Source: CAZART01 sp964487555 (GTDB taxonomy: Bacteria; Bacteroidota; Rhodothermia; Rhodothermales; VXPQ01). From it: 64,000 nucleotides of DNA. The notes beneath the pieces were generated by a model. That model made no database searches and was not told the DNA's origin. It was given only the letters and a program-made list of their open reading frames with translations. Made by a program: the position numbers and the translations under genes. Shown one piece after another: positions 7,987 through 17,195 of the stretch. The DNA is taken from assembly GCA_964487555.1 (NCBI GenBank), contig CAZART010000003.1, positions 53,717-117,716 of the forward strand, given 5' to 3'. Within the stretch, counting starts at the first letter, position 1. Each line of letters opens with the position of its first letter.

Positions 7987-9117
7987 ATGAATCTGTTGGA
8001 ACCGCTGAAAAGGCTGCTTCGCGTGGCGACCCGATCGGTCGAAGAGGAGCGCGGCTACGTTATTCTCCCGTATCGCGGTTACGGGACGCGCGCAGAGATC
8101 TTCATGATCGGCCGCATTTTCTACCAGCGCACGTCCGGCTCGAAGACGCATGGAACGGGCAATCTTCTTGTCCAGATCGCCCGCCGCCTCTTCCGCCGAG
8201 GTGTCGCCGGCGTCGATGTTGAGCTGCGGCTCGAAGGATCTAGCCAGCGCGTCATAACCGACGACGACGGCTATTTCCGCGCGCACATGCCGCTCCAGCA
8301 GCCGCCGGCGGAAGACCGTCTCTGGCACAACGTCGTCGTCGAAATCTTGAATCCGGAAGCGGATACCGGCCGAAGGGCCGTCAACGGCGAAGTGTTTATC
8401 CCGCCGAACACGGCGCGGTTTGTCGTCATCAGCGACGTCGATGATACGGTGATGCACACGGGCGTCGCAAATAAGATCAAGATGTTCTGGCGCCTCTTTG
8501 CGCAGGATGCGGAGAGCCGCGTCGCCTTCCCGGGGGTGGCCTCTCTGTACAATGCGCTTCTCAATGGGCCGTCCGGGAACGAGTACAATCCCATCCTCTA
8601 CGTCTCGCGCGGACCCTGGGGGATTTATGATATGCTGGATGCTTTCTTCAAAGCGCACAACATTCCGATCGGGCCCATCCTTTTCCTCCGCGAATGGAAC
8701 GTTACCCTGCGAAGCCCACTTCCTCGCCGCGCGGAGGATCACAAGCAGGACCTGATCCGCAAAATGCTGGATCTCTACCACGAACTGCCCTTCGTGCTGA
8801 TCGGAGACAGTGGACAGCACGACCCGGAGATCTACGCCGAAATCGTGCATGAAAACCCGGGCCGCGTGCTCGCGGTGTACATCCGGGAGGTAAGCGGTTC
8901 GTCTTCACGCGCTGATGAATTGGAGAAGTTGACGGCCGAAATTCTCAAATCGGGCAGCAGCCTCGTGGTGGCCGACGACAGCTACGTGATGGCGCGCCAT
9001 GCCGCGGAACATGGACTGATCTCGGAGGCGGCTTTAGCGAAGGTGTTGGAGGAGAAGATGGTGGATGCCGAAGGATCGCATGAATCTAAGACGCCGCCGG
9101 TGGTGGTCGAGGGATGA
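7987..9117 (+). CDS. App1-type (DUF2183) phosphatidate phosphatase family protein
   Basis: This 376-residue protein carries the HAD-like catalytic motif DVDDT at 150-154 (VISDVDDTVMHTG), followed by YVSRGPWGIYDML and VLIGDSGQHDPEIYAEI. These are the hallmarks of the App1/DUF2183 family. Residues of about 65-140 form an N-terminal beta domain. In yeast, App1 dephosphorylates phosphatidate; bacterial members are uncharacterised, so lipid phosphatase activity is the best guess. The family's usual length is 350-400 residues. It stands alone, divergent from the MscS gene. Confidence 0.9.
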   Translation: MNLLEPLKRLLRVATRSVEEERGYVILPYRGYGTRAEIFMIGRIFYQRTSGSKTHGTGNLLVQIARRLFRRGVAGVDVELRLEGSSQRVITDDDGYFRAHMPLQQPPAEDRLWHNVVVEILNPEADTGRRAVNGEVFIPPNTARFVVISDVDDTVMHTGVANKIKMFWRLFAQDAESRVAFPGVASLYNALLNGPSGNEYNPILYVSRGPWGIYDMLDAFFKAHNIPIGPILFLREWNVTLRSPLPRRAEDHKQDLIRKMLDLYHELPFVLIGDSGQHDPEIYAEIVHENPGRVLAVYIREVSGSSSRADELEKLTAEILKSGSSLVVADDSYVMARHAAEHGLISEAALAKVLEEKMVDAEGSHESKTPPVVVEG

Positions 9118-9161
9118 TGAAAGATGAAGAATGGAAGCTAGCCTTGCGGCGGCCGTCAGAT

Positions 9162-9899
9162 TCAGGACGATGCGGGGCGCGGTAGGCGTTCGCTCTCCGG
9201 CGTGGGGCGGTCCTCGCCGTGAAAGGCGATAATCAGGGTTACATCCTCGTCGAGCGTTTCGATCAGGGGTGAGAGGAGGCGGCGGAGCTCGGTGTGCGCG
9301 CTTTCCTGGGCCTGCTGAAGCCAGTAGCCCGAGCGGCCGGCGTGGATCGCCGCGTTGCGGAGGAGGCGATGTGCCCTGCGCTCGTCGTATTTACCGGTGA
9401 ACGAGTCGAGCCGAAGCCAGCCGACGGATCGGTCGATTTCAATCTCGGCGGGATCCGTGGACACTTCGACGATGGTCGTGTCGAGTCGAGGATTGGGGAC
9501 GGCGAGAACGAGGCGGCGTCTCTCCGCATCGTACGTGAAGTCGTCACGAGTGATGCCGGTGAGTGGAATCACGTACTGCACCTTTGCGGGAGCCCGGACG
9601 CGAACGCTGGTCTCACCGAGATCGACCAACCCCAGGAGGAACTTCCGCGTGCTGCTCCTGGCTTCCGCTTGCACGTCCGCGGTGAGCACGACGAGTTTAC
9701 CCTCCGTCTGTAGTCGCTCAATCGTGCCCGAGAGCACGACCTTTGAATCGACCCGAGGCCGGAACGCTTCGGCGATGCCGCGCGTCTGGTGCGTCAACAT
9801 ATAGACGGTACCGGCAATCAGTCCGAGGGCAATCACGACGAGTGCCGTCAGTGCCATAAGGGTCAGGCTGCCGAAACGGGAAGAAAGCGTACCCATCAT
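9162..9899 (-). CDS. DUF4230 domain membrane-anchored protein
   Basis: I choose the ATG at 9897-9899 (245 residues). It opens an N-terminal membrane anchor (LMALTALVVIALGLIAGTVYML), and any longer version would run through the divergent Smr gene. The exported part shows the DUF4230 pattern: LVVLTADVQAE, VRVRAPAKVQYVIPL, FTYDAERRRLVLAVPNPRLD. It ends with helices (AHTELRRLLSPLIETL) and a Pro/Arg tail. The function of DUF4230 is unknown. It shares a short divergent promoter region (9900-9977) with the Smr gene, but no functional link is evident. Confidence 0.85.
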   Translation of the reverse strand: MMGTLSSRFGSLTLMALTALVVIALGLIAGTVYMLTHQTRGIAEAFRPRVDSKVVLSGTIERLQTEGKLVVLTADVQAEARSSTRKFLLGLVDLGETSVRVRAPAKVQYVIPLTGITRDDFTYDAERRRLVLAVPNPRLDTTIVEVSTDPAEIEIDRSVGWLRLDSFTGKYDERRAHRLLRNAAIHAGRSGYWLQQAQESAHTELRRLLSPLIETLDEDVTLIIAFHGEDRPTPESERLPRPASS

Positions 9900-9977
9900 C
9901 ACTCTGATTTCTACGACTTGCGCGTCGTGTAACCCCTCAAGCCAGGGTTCGTTCGTCGAGCAGCACATCTCAGGCAC

Positions 9978-10325
9978 ATGAATAGCCGCTTTCCCAAACG
10001 CTTCGATGACGACGGAACGAACGTCACGGTGGACGTGCACGGCTGCAGCATCGCAGATGCCTTCTACATCGTGCGCCGGAGCGTGCAGGAGGCATTCCGG
10101 CGCGGTCGCGCCCGCGTCGTCGTGATCCACGGTCTGTCGGCCGGATCGGGGAGCGAGCGTACCATCAAGAAGGACCTTGAGCGGCGCCTTGCGAACGCCG
10201 AGTTCGATGCGTGGATCTCCGGATCGACGCAGGACCACGTCGGGGGCCGAACGACCCTCTGGATCATCATCGGTGGGACGCGCAATTCGAGCCCGATTAA
10301 CGTCAACGATGTCGTGCGCCCGTAG
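9978..10325 (+). CDS. Stand-alone Smr domain protein
   Basis: This 115-residue protein is essentially one Smr (small MutS-related) domain: VTVDVHGCSIADAFYIVRRSVQEAF followed by VVVIHGLSAGSGSERTIKKDLERRL. The conserved DxH and HGxG-type motifs, associated with nuclease or nucleic-acid binding, are present. It lacks the MutS2 ATPase domain, so it belongs to the stand-alone Smr class. A role in nucleic-acid cleavage, possibly in RNA or ribosome quality control, follows from the family. It is divergent from DUF4230. Confidence 0.85.
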   Translation: MNSRFPKRFDDDGTNVTVDVHGCSIADAFYIVRRSVQEAFRRGRARVVVIHGLSAGSGSERTIKKDLERRLANAEFDAWISGSTQDHVGGRTTLWIIIGGTRNSSPINVNDVVRP

Positions 10326-10380
10326 CCGCTTTGCGTGCACGGCCCGCACGCAGCGAACGTGTGCATAGCCCCTACGAGGT

Positions 10381-10447
10381 GATCAGCAGCGCACCGACCG
10401 TACGAACTGATCAGGAGTGCACTCGACGTGCGAGCCGATCAGAAGCG
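10381..10447. repeat. Degenerate 28-bp direct repeat (GATCAG)
   Basis: GATCAG recurs at 10381, 10409 and 10437, exactly 28 bp apart. The intervening sequences are related (gcgcaccgaccgtacga versus gtgcactcgacgtgcga). The third copy overlaps the stop codon of the minus-strand barrel gene. The repeat sits between the convergent Smr and barrel genes. Confidence 0.6.
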
Positions 10448-11731
10448 CGTGTTCACGACGTTGTTGTAGATCGATCCAAATCGATACCTGAATCCCATGG
10501 ACGCGGAGAGTTCATAGCTCGTGGCAAGCTGCCGGCGACGCAGCAGCAGCTCCTCCAGAGACGCGTCCCCCATCGGCAGGTTCAACTGGTCATGGATGAG
10601 TTCGAGCTCACCGCCGAAATGAAGCGAGAGGCCGCGCGAGAGGCGAACGCTTACGCCGGCGTCCAGCTCCACGCGGTATTTGCTTCGATCGTGCAGGTAC
10701 TGCGAGGCCTCCAATCCGAAATCGATCGATCCCCACGGCTGCGTGAGGTCATAATTGGCATCGATCGCATGCTGAGGGAGGACCTCCGAAATCTTCCCGA
10801 AGATCGTCGTGTCGCGGTACTGAACGTGACTAACTCCTGCTTGATACGTAAACGTGAGGCGGCGGCGCGAGGCCTCAGGGTACGGAAATACGCTGTATTC
10901 CACGCCGGGGAACGCGCGCAGCCGCAGATTGATGTTGGCAAACGTGGAACTGTACACGTCCGCAAACTGCCCTATTGACCAGTGACTGCTGATGCTTCGA
11001 ATGACATAGCTGTCGAATCCGTCACGACGCGACTCGCTTCGAATCGTCTCGTCATCCTGCTCGAACTGATCTACGTTGTAATTGAAGTACGGCCGCAAGC
11101 GAATCTTCCAATCCTCGGTTATGCGGTCCACGAAAACGCCATATCGAAGGTCCAGTGAATACTGGCTGGACTCCACGTTGCCAGACCCGTCGCCGTAGAT
11201 TTCGATCGTCCATCCTTTCCATGGATCATCGCCATCATCGAAATCCAGATCTTCACGCGGCTCGACCGTAAGAGACATCCGGTCCGCGGCGGGTGTACGC
11301 ATGAGAAACGGGGCGAGGACGATCTTTAGCGTGCGTACATATCCACTTCGCCTCTGGTCTTCCGTCGCCGACGGCGGAGCCGAATACGAGACTTCGTATT
11401 CCTCGCCTGTGAAAGGCCCGCGTCCGATTACGTGAAATGTGTATTCGCGCCCGCCGCTGCCCGTCCGCTGATCCGTCACCAGGACGTGCACGTCCGCACG
11501 TTCTCGATCACGAACGTGGTCGACAAACGTGATCTCGCGGCGGATGTAGGCGCCGTCGCAGCGGCTACAATCGAGAAAAAGTGCGATGCGATCGTCCCGG
11601 TCGAGCGCCTCGCTCCTCACCGTATCGACGGCCGCAGCGCGGTCCTGCGCAATGAGCGACCGTGGCGGCAGGAGAAACACGCCGATCAGCAGGGCACATA
11701 ATGAAGAGGCGGCGAAAATCCTTCTGCACAT
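10439..11731 (-). CDS. Outer-membrane beta-barrel protein, unknown family (paralogue of 32573-34339)
   Basis: The chosen ATG at 11729-11731 opens a signal peptide (MCRRIFAASSLCALLIGVFLLPPRSLIAQ) and gives 430 residues. Reading to 11893 only adds a charged leader. A periplasmic domain comes first (LFLDCSRCDGAYIRREITFVDHVRDR, then ADVHVLVTDQRTGSGG). A beta-barrel with aromatic-ended strands follows and ends YNNVVNTRF; the terminal Phe matches the outer-membrane assembly signal. The same domain order and many motifs recur in the protein at 32573-34339, which has an extra SPOR domain. I do not know a function for this family. The Shine-Dalgarno at this start is weak. Confidence 0.8.
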   Translation of the reverse strand: MCRRIFAASSLCALLIGVFLLPPRSLIAQDRAAAVDTVRSEALDRDDRIALFLDCSRCDGAYIRREITFVDHVRDRERADVHVLVTDQRTGSGGREYTFHVIGRGPFTGEEYEVSYSAPPSATEDQRRSGYVRTLKIVLAPFLMRTPAADRMSLTVEPREDLDFDDGDDPWKGWTIEIYGDGSGNVESSQYSLDLRYGVFVDRITEDWKIRLRPYFNYNVDQFEQDDETIRSESRRDGFDSYVIRSISSHWSIGQFADVYSSTFANINLRLRAFPGVEYSVFPYPEASRRRLTFTYQAGVSHVQYRDTTIFGKISEVLPQHAIDANYDLTQPWGSIDFGLEASQYLHDRSKYRVELDAGVSVRLSRGLSLHFGGELELIHDQLNLPMGDASLEELLLRRRQLATSYELSASMGFRYRFGSIYNNVVNTRF

Positions 11732-11947
11732 AGGGCTGCAATGTGCCGGAATGCTTCCGGCGGTGGATAGCTGGTTCTCTGAAGATGACGGTGACCTCGA
11801 ACGGAAGCGCCGCAGGATTGCTTCAACAATCCCCGCCGTTCGCGCCAAAACAAGGTCTACGAGGCGTGAGGCGTCGATTTCCTCCCGCCGCATGGCTCCG
11901 GCTCTGCCATGGGGTAGCGGACATCGAGGGTTCGCGCTGACGGAACG

Positions 11948-12349
11948 CTAGGCGTGGAACACCATCAGCAGCATCAGGCACGCGGTTCGCGCGTGGATGC
12001 TGTGCGGCTCGTGCGGGGGCAAGTGAATCCACGTTCCGCCCCGAGCGTCCACAGCAGCGGGCCCGAGTGTCACGTCCGCCTCACCGTCGAGAAAATGCAG
12101 CACGGCGGGATGCGGGGCTGTATGCTCCGTCAGCGCCTGACCGGCCTCAAAAGGGAAAGCTAAAACCTTGACGCGGTCATCGGTATAGACGGCGCGGCCC
12201 TGGACGTGATCGGTCGGGTGCGGAGCCTGCGCCAGCAACTCGTTTACGTGTTCGGCAAGATCGAAAATGTACGTGTACGCTGCGTCGCGGCGATCCATGG
12301 TAGTGCGTTCTATTCGGTATTGCGTCGTATGCGAATAATTGCCGGCCAT
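11948..12349 (-). CDS. Small cupin domain protein
   Basis: This 133-residue protein carries a single cupin barrel: VLAFPFEAGQALTEHTAPHPAVLHFLDGEADVTLG with motif 1 histidines, and WIHLPPHEPHSIHA as motif 2. A bound metal is likely. Substrate is unknown; small cupins can be sensors or enzymes. A GGTGAG lies about 8 bp before the ATG at 12349. An internal ATG at 12298 is possible and would give 116 residues with the cupin intact. It is divergent from the PhyH dioxygenase gene. Confidence 0.85.
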   Translation of the reverse strand: MAGNYSHTTQYRIERTTMDRRDAAYTYIFDLAEHVNELLAQAPHPTDHVQGRAVYTDDRVKVLAFPFEAGQALTEHTAPHPAVLHFLDGEADVTLGPAAVDARGGTWIHLPPHEPHSIHARTACLMLLMVFHA

Positions 12350-12584
12350 ATCCGTAACTCACCGACAGGCTTCAGCTCCGCTGCCGATCCGTCCAATTAT
12401 ACGCAACGCGCCCCCTCCTGCCCGGGTGCCGGAGCCTACGAGACGTTTACAACAGATACACGTGCCCGTAAAACAGAAATAGGTGCCAGCCAGGATATCG
12501 AAAAAGAGGCGACCTCTACAATGGAAGGAACACGCCGAATATATTACATGCATCATTAGCCGAAATTTATCCGAAGACCGCCTC

Positions 12585-13532
12585 ATGCACGACGCCGACC
12601 TTGCCTACGATCATGAGGGCAACAAATCGCTCTCCTTCGAGACGCCCCTGAAGGACATCCGAAAAAGCCTGGGACTCCGGGTTTTGACGAAGGGGGATTG
12701 GGAACACTGGACGACGCGTGGCTACGTCGTCGTGTCGAATGCAGTACCGCCCGAGCACGTCATGCGGCTCAGAACGCTTCTCTGGGAATTTGAAGAGAAG
12801 GATCCGAACGATCCACACACGTGGAACCGCGGTGACCGAAAAGCCCATCTGATGAAGGAACTCAGCAATACAGGGATGGTGGAGATCTACAACCACCAGT
12901 ATCTCTGGGACAACCGCCAGTACCCGCGGGTGTACGACGTTTTTGTCGACATCTGGGACCGGGAGGCTCTCTGGGTTACGATCGACCGCGCAAATCTCAA
13001 CACGCCCAACCGCGAAGGGCGTCGATTCGACGGTTTTATCCATTGGGACGTCGACTCGACGGCCGACCCGCTGCCGGTTAACGTACAGGGAGTTCTTTCA
13101 CTGGTGGATACGGATCCGGAGGTCGGTGGCTTTCAATGCGTACCCGATCTCTTCCGAACGTTCGATGAATGGGTACTCAGGCAGCCATCCGATCGCGATC
13201 CGTTTCATCCGGACGTGTCGGCGTTTGATCTAGAGTTCGTGTCTCTGAAAGCCGGCGATTTGCTGATTTGGAATTCGCTCCTGGCCCACGGCATCAAGCC
13301 GAATCGCTCACCGGATCGGGCACGAATCGCCCAGTACATCTCGATGTACCCCGCCGACGAGGCCAATGAGGGACTGCGCCGGCAGCGCATTCGCGCATGG
13401 CGCGAACGTGAGGCCCCGGAAGGAGTCGCTTTCCCGGGAGATCCGCGGGGCTGGGAGAAGGCGCGCTACAGGACGGCCGAGCTGACGAAGCACGGCGAAC
13501 GCTTGCTCGGGCTGACGTCGTGGAAGGCATAG
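12585..13532 (+). CDS. Phytanoyl-CoA dioxygenase (PhyH) family protein
   Basis: The ATG at 12585 gives 315 residues. The Fe(II)/2-oxoglutarate dioxygenase core is visible: the HxD motif in FIHWDVDST, GVLSLVDTDPEVGGFQCVP, and the distal histidine with the 2-oxoglutarate-binding arginine in LLAHGIKPNRSPDRARIAQYISMYP. The N-terminal TKGDWEHWTTRGYVVVSNAVP is typical of PhyH proteins. The substrate cannot be told from the sequence. An in-frame extension to 12483 has no coding signal. It stands between a divergent cupin and a histidine kinase. Confidence 0.9.
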   Translation: MHDADLAYDHEGNKSLSFETPLKDIRKSLGLRVLTKGDWEHWTTRGYVVVSNAVPPEHVMRLRTLLWEFEEKDPNDPHTWNRGDRKAHLMKELSNTGMVEIYNHQYLWDNRQYPRVYDVFVDIWDREALWVTIDRANLNTPNREGRRFDGFIHWDVDSTADPLPVNVQGVLSLVDTDPEVGGFQCVPDLFRTFDEWVLRQPSDRDPFHPDVSAFDLEFVSLKAGDLLIWNSLLAHGIKPNRSPDRARIAQYISMYPADEANEGLRRQRIRAWREREAPEGVAFPGDPRGWEKARYRTAELTKHGERLLGLTSWKA

Positions 13533-13660
13533 GCCGTCGACGCGCTTCGTAACGACATTGTCGATGATGCATGCTGCGAATCAATTGGAGGGCGTCCACG
13601 GCATTCCTATCTTGAAAATGGATTATCACCGCCTCCTTACGCCTCCCCCGCCCCCCTTCG

Positions 13661-15262
13661 ATGCGCTCACCTGCCGCTATCCCTGGAAACGACCGTGCTG
13701 CCGGCATCGACCGGTCTGATGAGGATCTGCGTGAGCTCGAACGCCATCGGAGCGACAAACACTTCCGGCGTCTGCTCGACAAGCTTCCCGCCGGCGCCTA
13801 CCTGTGCGACGTCGACGGCCTCATCACCTATTATAATCAACATGCGGTCGAACTCTGGGGGCGCGCTCCCCGGCTCTACGACACGGTGGATCGCTTCTGC
13901 GGTTCTTTCAAGCTCTTCAGGGTCGACGGAACGCCCATCCAACACGACGCGTGCTGGATGGCGCTTGCATTGAAGAACAACCGCGAGTACAACGGGCAAG
14001 AAATCATGATCGAGCGGCCGGATGGTTCGCGCGTAATCGGGCTCGCTCACGCCAATCCGATTCACGACGACGAAGGCCGGATGATCGGGGCCGTCAATGT
14101 CTTGGTCGACATCACCGAGCGGAAACGGGTTGAGGTCGAGCTGATAAAGGCGGATCGAGCCAAGGATGAATTTCTGGCGATGCTCTCTCACGAGCTGCGG
14201 AATCCGCTGGCCCCGATTCGAAATGCCCTCAGCATCCTCCGGCATAAAGGAACGGATGAGCCTGAAGGAAAGCGTGCGCTTGACGTGATCGATCGGCAGA
14301 TGGAGCAGATGACCCACCTGATCGGCGATCTACTCGACATCAGCCGTATCAATGACGGTAAGCTCGTGCTACGCGAATCCGAGGTCGTATTGGAAAGCGT
14401 GGTGGAAGCCGCGATTGAAACAAGCCGGCCGCTCATGGATGAGTTCGAGCACGAGTTCATCCTAAGCATGCTGCCGGAGCCGGCATCTTTGCTTGGCGAT
14501 GAGAATCGGCTGACGCAGGCGTTGTCCAATGTGCTGAACAACGCCGCGTGCTACACACCACGCGGCGGGCGCATCGAGCTAACGGTTGAGCGGCAGGACG
14601 AGGGCGTACTGATCACCGTCGCGGACAACGGAATCGGGATCCAATCCGACAAGCTCGACGGCATCTTCGAAATCTTTACGCAGGCCGATTGCACTCCGGA
14701 GTTTTCACACGATGGTCTCGGCATCGGGCTTGCGCTTACCCGGCGCGTTCTCGAGTTACACGGGGGACGGATCTCCGCCTACAGCGACGGACCCGGTGCC
14801 GGCAGCACATTCACGATGCACCTGCCGGCGACGGTATCCGTTCGGGCGCAAGAACCTCAGCCGCACGGCGCCGCCACCGATCATCGAAATGGGACTTCCC
14901 CCACGGAAACAGGTCGACGCGTTCTGGTCGTCGACGATAATCCGGACGTCGTCGAGAGCATGTCGATGCTACTCGAAATCATGAACATTGACGTGCGGAC
15001 CGCGAGCAGCGGCAGCGAGGCGATCGCTGTAGCGGAGGCCTATCGGCCCGACGTCATCCTCATGGACATAGGCATGCCCGGCATGGACGGCCTCGAGTGT
15101 GCACGCGCGATCCGCCGAAAGCGTTGGGGCAAGGGGGCGAACCTGATTGCCGTCACGGGCTGGGGACAGGAGTCGGATATTCAGCGCTCTCTAGACGCCG
15201 GATTCGACAACCACCTGGTGAAGCCGATGGATCCGGACGCGCTCGTGGCCCTGCTCCGGTAA
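13661..15262 (+). CDS. PAS-containing hybrid histidine kinase with receiver domain
   Basis: This 533-residue soluble kinase has no transmembrane segment. A PAS/PAC sensor spans about 30-155 (LLDKLPAGAYLCDVDGLITYYN, then NVLVDITERKR). The HisKA domain has the phospho-accepting His177 in FLAMLSHELRNPLAP. The HATPase domain shows NVLNNAACYTPRGG, VADNGIGI and GLGIGLALTRRVLELHGG. A C-terminal receiver domain (about 418-533) has the acidic pair in VVDDNPD, phospho-acceptor Asp469 in LMDIGMPG, and a C-terminal KPMD. It is an orphan hybrid kinase: no response regulator or phosphotransfer protein is adjacent. RecQ follows 82 bp later. Confidence 0.93.
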   Translation: MRSPAAIPGNDRAAGIDRSDEDLRELERHRSDKHFRRLLDKLPAGAYLCDVDGLITYYNQHAVELWGRAPRLYDTVDRFCGSFKLFRVDGTPIQHDACWMALALKNNREYNGQEIMIERPDGSRVIGLAHANPIHDDEGRMIGAVNVLVDITERKRVEVELIKADRAKDEFLAMLSHELRNPLAPIRNALSILRHKGTDEPEGKRALDVIDRQMEQMTHLIGDLLDISRINDGKLVLRESEVVLESVVEAAIETSRPLMDEFEHEFILSMLPEPASLLGDENRLTQALSNVLNNAACYTPRGGRIELTVERQDEGVLITVADNGIGIQSDKLDGIFEIFTQADCTPEFSHDGLGIGLALTRRVLELHGGRISAYSDGPGAGSTFTMHLPATVSVRAQEPQPHGAATDHRNGTSPTETGRRVLVVDDNPDVVESMSMLLEIMNIDVRTASSGSEAIAVAEAYRPDVILMDIGMPGMDGLECARAIRRKRWGKGANLIAVTGWGQESDIQRSLDAGFDNHLVKPMDPDALVALLR

Positions 15263-15344
15263 AGGAGCACGCCCTTCTCTTATCTTCCTTCTCTCTTCTT
15301 CATTCTGACACGACGCTGGCACATGCGTTGCGTATGTTTTGAGA

Positions 15345-17177
15345 ATGATCGAGCTCTCCCAAGACCTTCACCACGTCCTCAAGACCGTTTACGGCTACGA
15401 ACGCTTCCGTCCGAAGCAAGAGGAGATCGTTCGCCGTCTCGTTGACGGCGGCGACGCCCTGATCGTCATGCCGACGGGCGGCGGAAAGTCGCTGTGTTAT
15501 CAGCTACCCGCGTTGGTTCGCCCCGGCCTCGCCGTCGTTGTTTCGCCGCTCATCTCGTTGATGCAGGATCAGATCGATGCGCTGCTTCAGCTTGGTGTGC
15601 GGGCGGCCGCGCTGAACTCGAGTATGACGACTCCGGAGCAGCGTGCGGTAGAGCGGCGGCTCCTGGCCGGCGAGCTGGACCTCGTCTACGTCGCGCCGGA
15701 ACGCCTCACAACGCCGGCGTTTCTCGAGCTCATGGATCGTGTGGATCTCGCCCTTTTCGCGATCGACGAGGCGCACTGCATTTCGCAATGGGGGCATGAT
15801 TTCAGGCCGGAGTATCTGCAGATCGCCGCGGTTCGGGAACGCTATGCCGACGTGCCCTGCATTGCCGTCACGGCTACGGCGGACGAACCTACGCAGAAGG
15901 ACATGCTCGAACGGCTGCACATGCAGCCGGCAGATCTGTTCGTCACCGGCTTCGATCGGCCGAACATCCGGTTCACCGTCGAGCTCAAGCGCAGCGCAAA
16001 GCAGCAGCTCGCCCGTTTTCTGAAGCGCGAGCATCCGCACGACGCCGGCATCGTCTACTGTCTCTCGCGCCGCAAGGTAGAGGACGTCGCGACCTGGTTA
16101 GTGGACCAGGGGCGCGAGGCGGTGCCCTACCACGCCGGCCTCACGTCCGCGGATCGCGAGCGAAACCAAATCCGCTTCCTGCGGGAAGAAGGCTTGATCG
16201 TCGTGGCCACGGTGGCGTTTGGCATGGGAATTGATAAGCCGAACGTGCGCTTTGTAGCGCACGTCGACGTGCCCAAGAATCTGGAGGGTTATTATCAGGA
16301 AGTCGGCCGTGCCGGGCGAGACGGGTTACCCGCAAACGCCTGGATGCTCTACGGTCTCTCGGATACCGTGATGCTCCGTCGATTTATCGAAGATTCGGAG
16401 GCCGACGACCGGCACAAGTGGGCGTTGCATCACAAGCTCAACGCAATCGTCGGATATTGCGAGACGGCGGAATGCCGGCGCCGTGTGCTCCTGAGTTATT
16501 TCGGGGATCAGGTCACCGGCGGCGGCTGCGGTAACTGCGACAACTGCCTGCATCCGGTGAAATCGTGGGACGGCACGGTAGCCGCCCAGAAAGCGCTGTC
16601 GGCCGTCTACCGCACCGGTCAGCGGTTCGGCGCATCCCACATCGTCGATGTGTTGGTGGGCAAAGAGACGGAGAAGATCCAACGATTCGGTCACGAAAGA
16701 ACCAGCACGTTTGGCGTCGGAGCGGACCGCACCGTGTCCGAATGGCGATCGATCCTGCGTCAGCTTATTGCAGCCGACTTGCTGCGCGTGGACGTAACCG
16801 GCTATGGCGGTCTGCAGCTGACGCGCTCGAGCGGGCCTGTGTTGAAGGGGGATCGGACCGTTCGATTCAGGGAGGATCCGGAACCGGTTAAGAGAAAGGG
16901 CCCGGGAAAGGCTCGCTCGCGATCGGGGGAGGATCTTTTGCCTTCGACGCGGGAGGAGCAGGCGGTTTTTGAGCAGCTGCGGGCGCTGCGACTCGAAATG
17001 GCGCGTGATCAGGGTGTGCCGCCGTACGTCATCTTTCATGACAGCACGCTGGCGGCCATGGCGCGGTCGCAGCCGACGAGTCTTGATGAATTCGCCGATC
17101 TCCCAGGCGTCGGCGCCGTGAAGCTCGAGCGCTACGGGCCATCGTTTCTCAACGTGATTACGGGCGCGCAAGGATAG
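15345..17177 (+). CDS. recQ: ATP-dependent DNA helicase RecQ
   Basis: The ATG at 15345 is preferred to an in-frame TTG six bases earlier and gives 610 residues, the usual RecQ length. Seen in order: motif 0 (FRPKQEEIV), Walker A MPTGGGKS, DEAH box AIDEAHCISQWGHDF, VTATA, and motif VI QEVGRAGRDG. The RecQ-Ct zinc-binding domain follows (CETAECRRR, then CGNCDNC), a winged helix (about 410-500), and a C-terminal HRDC domain (about 530-605, LRLEMARDQGVPPYVIF). It unwinds DNA 3'-5' in recombination and fork repair. It converges with the usher-like gene with only 18 bp between the stops. Confidence 0.97.
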   Translation: MIELSQDLHHVLKTVYGYERFRPKQEEIVRRLVDGGDALIVMPTGGGKSLCYQLPALVRPGLAVVVSPLISLMQDQIDALLQLGVRAAALNSSMTTPEQRAVERRLLAGELDLVYVAPERLTTPAFLELMDRVDLALFAIDEAHCISQWGHDFRPEYLQIAAVRERYADVPCIAVTATADEPTQKDMLERLHMQPADLFVTGFDRPNIRFTVELKRSAKQQLARFLKREHPHDAGIVYCLSRRKVEDVATWLVDQGREAVPYHAGLTSADRERNQIRFLREEGLIVVATVAFGMGIDKPNVRFVAHVDVPKNLEGYYQEVGRAGRDGLPANAWMLYGLSDTVMLRRFIEDSEADDRHKWALHHKLNAIVGYCETAECRRRVLLSYFGDQVTGGGCGNCDNCLHPVKSWDGTVAAQKALSAVYRTGQRFGASHIVDVLVGKETEKIQRFGHERTSTFGVGADRTVSEWRSILRQLIAADLLRVDVTGYGGLQLTRSSGPVLKGDRTVRFREDPEPVKRKGPGKARSRSGEDLLPSTREEQAVFEQLRALRLEMARDQGVPPYVIFHDSTLAAMARSQPTSLDEFADLPGVGAVKLERYGPSFLNVITGAQG

Positions 17178-17195
17178 CGGCCGGGTGTATACCGT

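Noticed and set aside
9900..10349. N-terminal extension of the DUF4230 protein
   Set aside because: It overlaps the whole Smr gene on the other strand and lacks family similarity; the membrane anchor begins at 9899.
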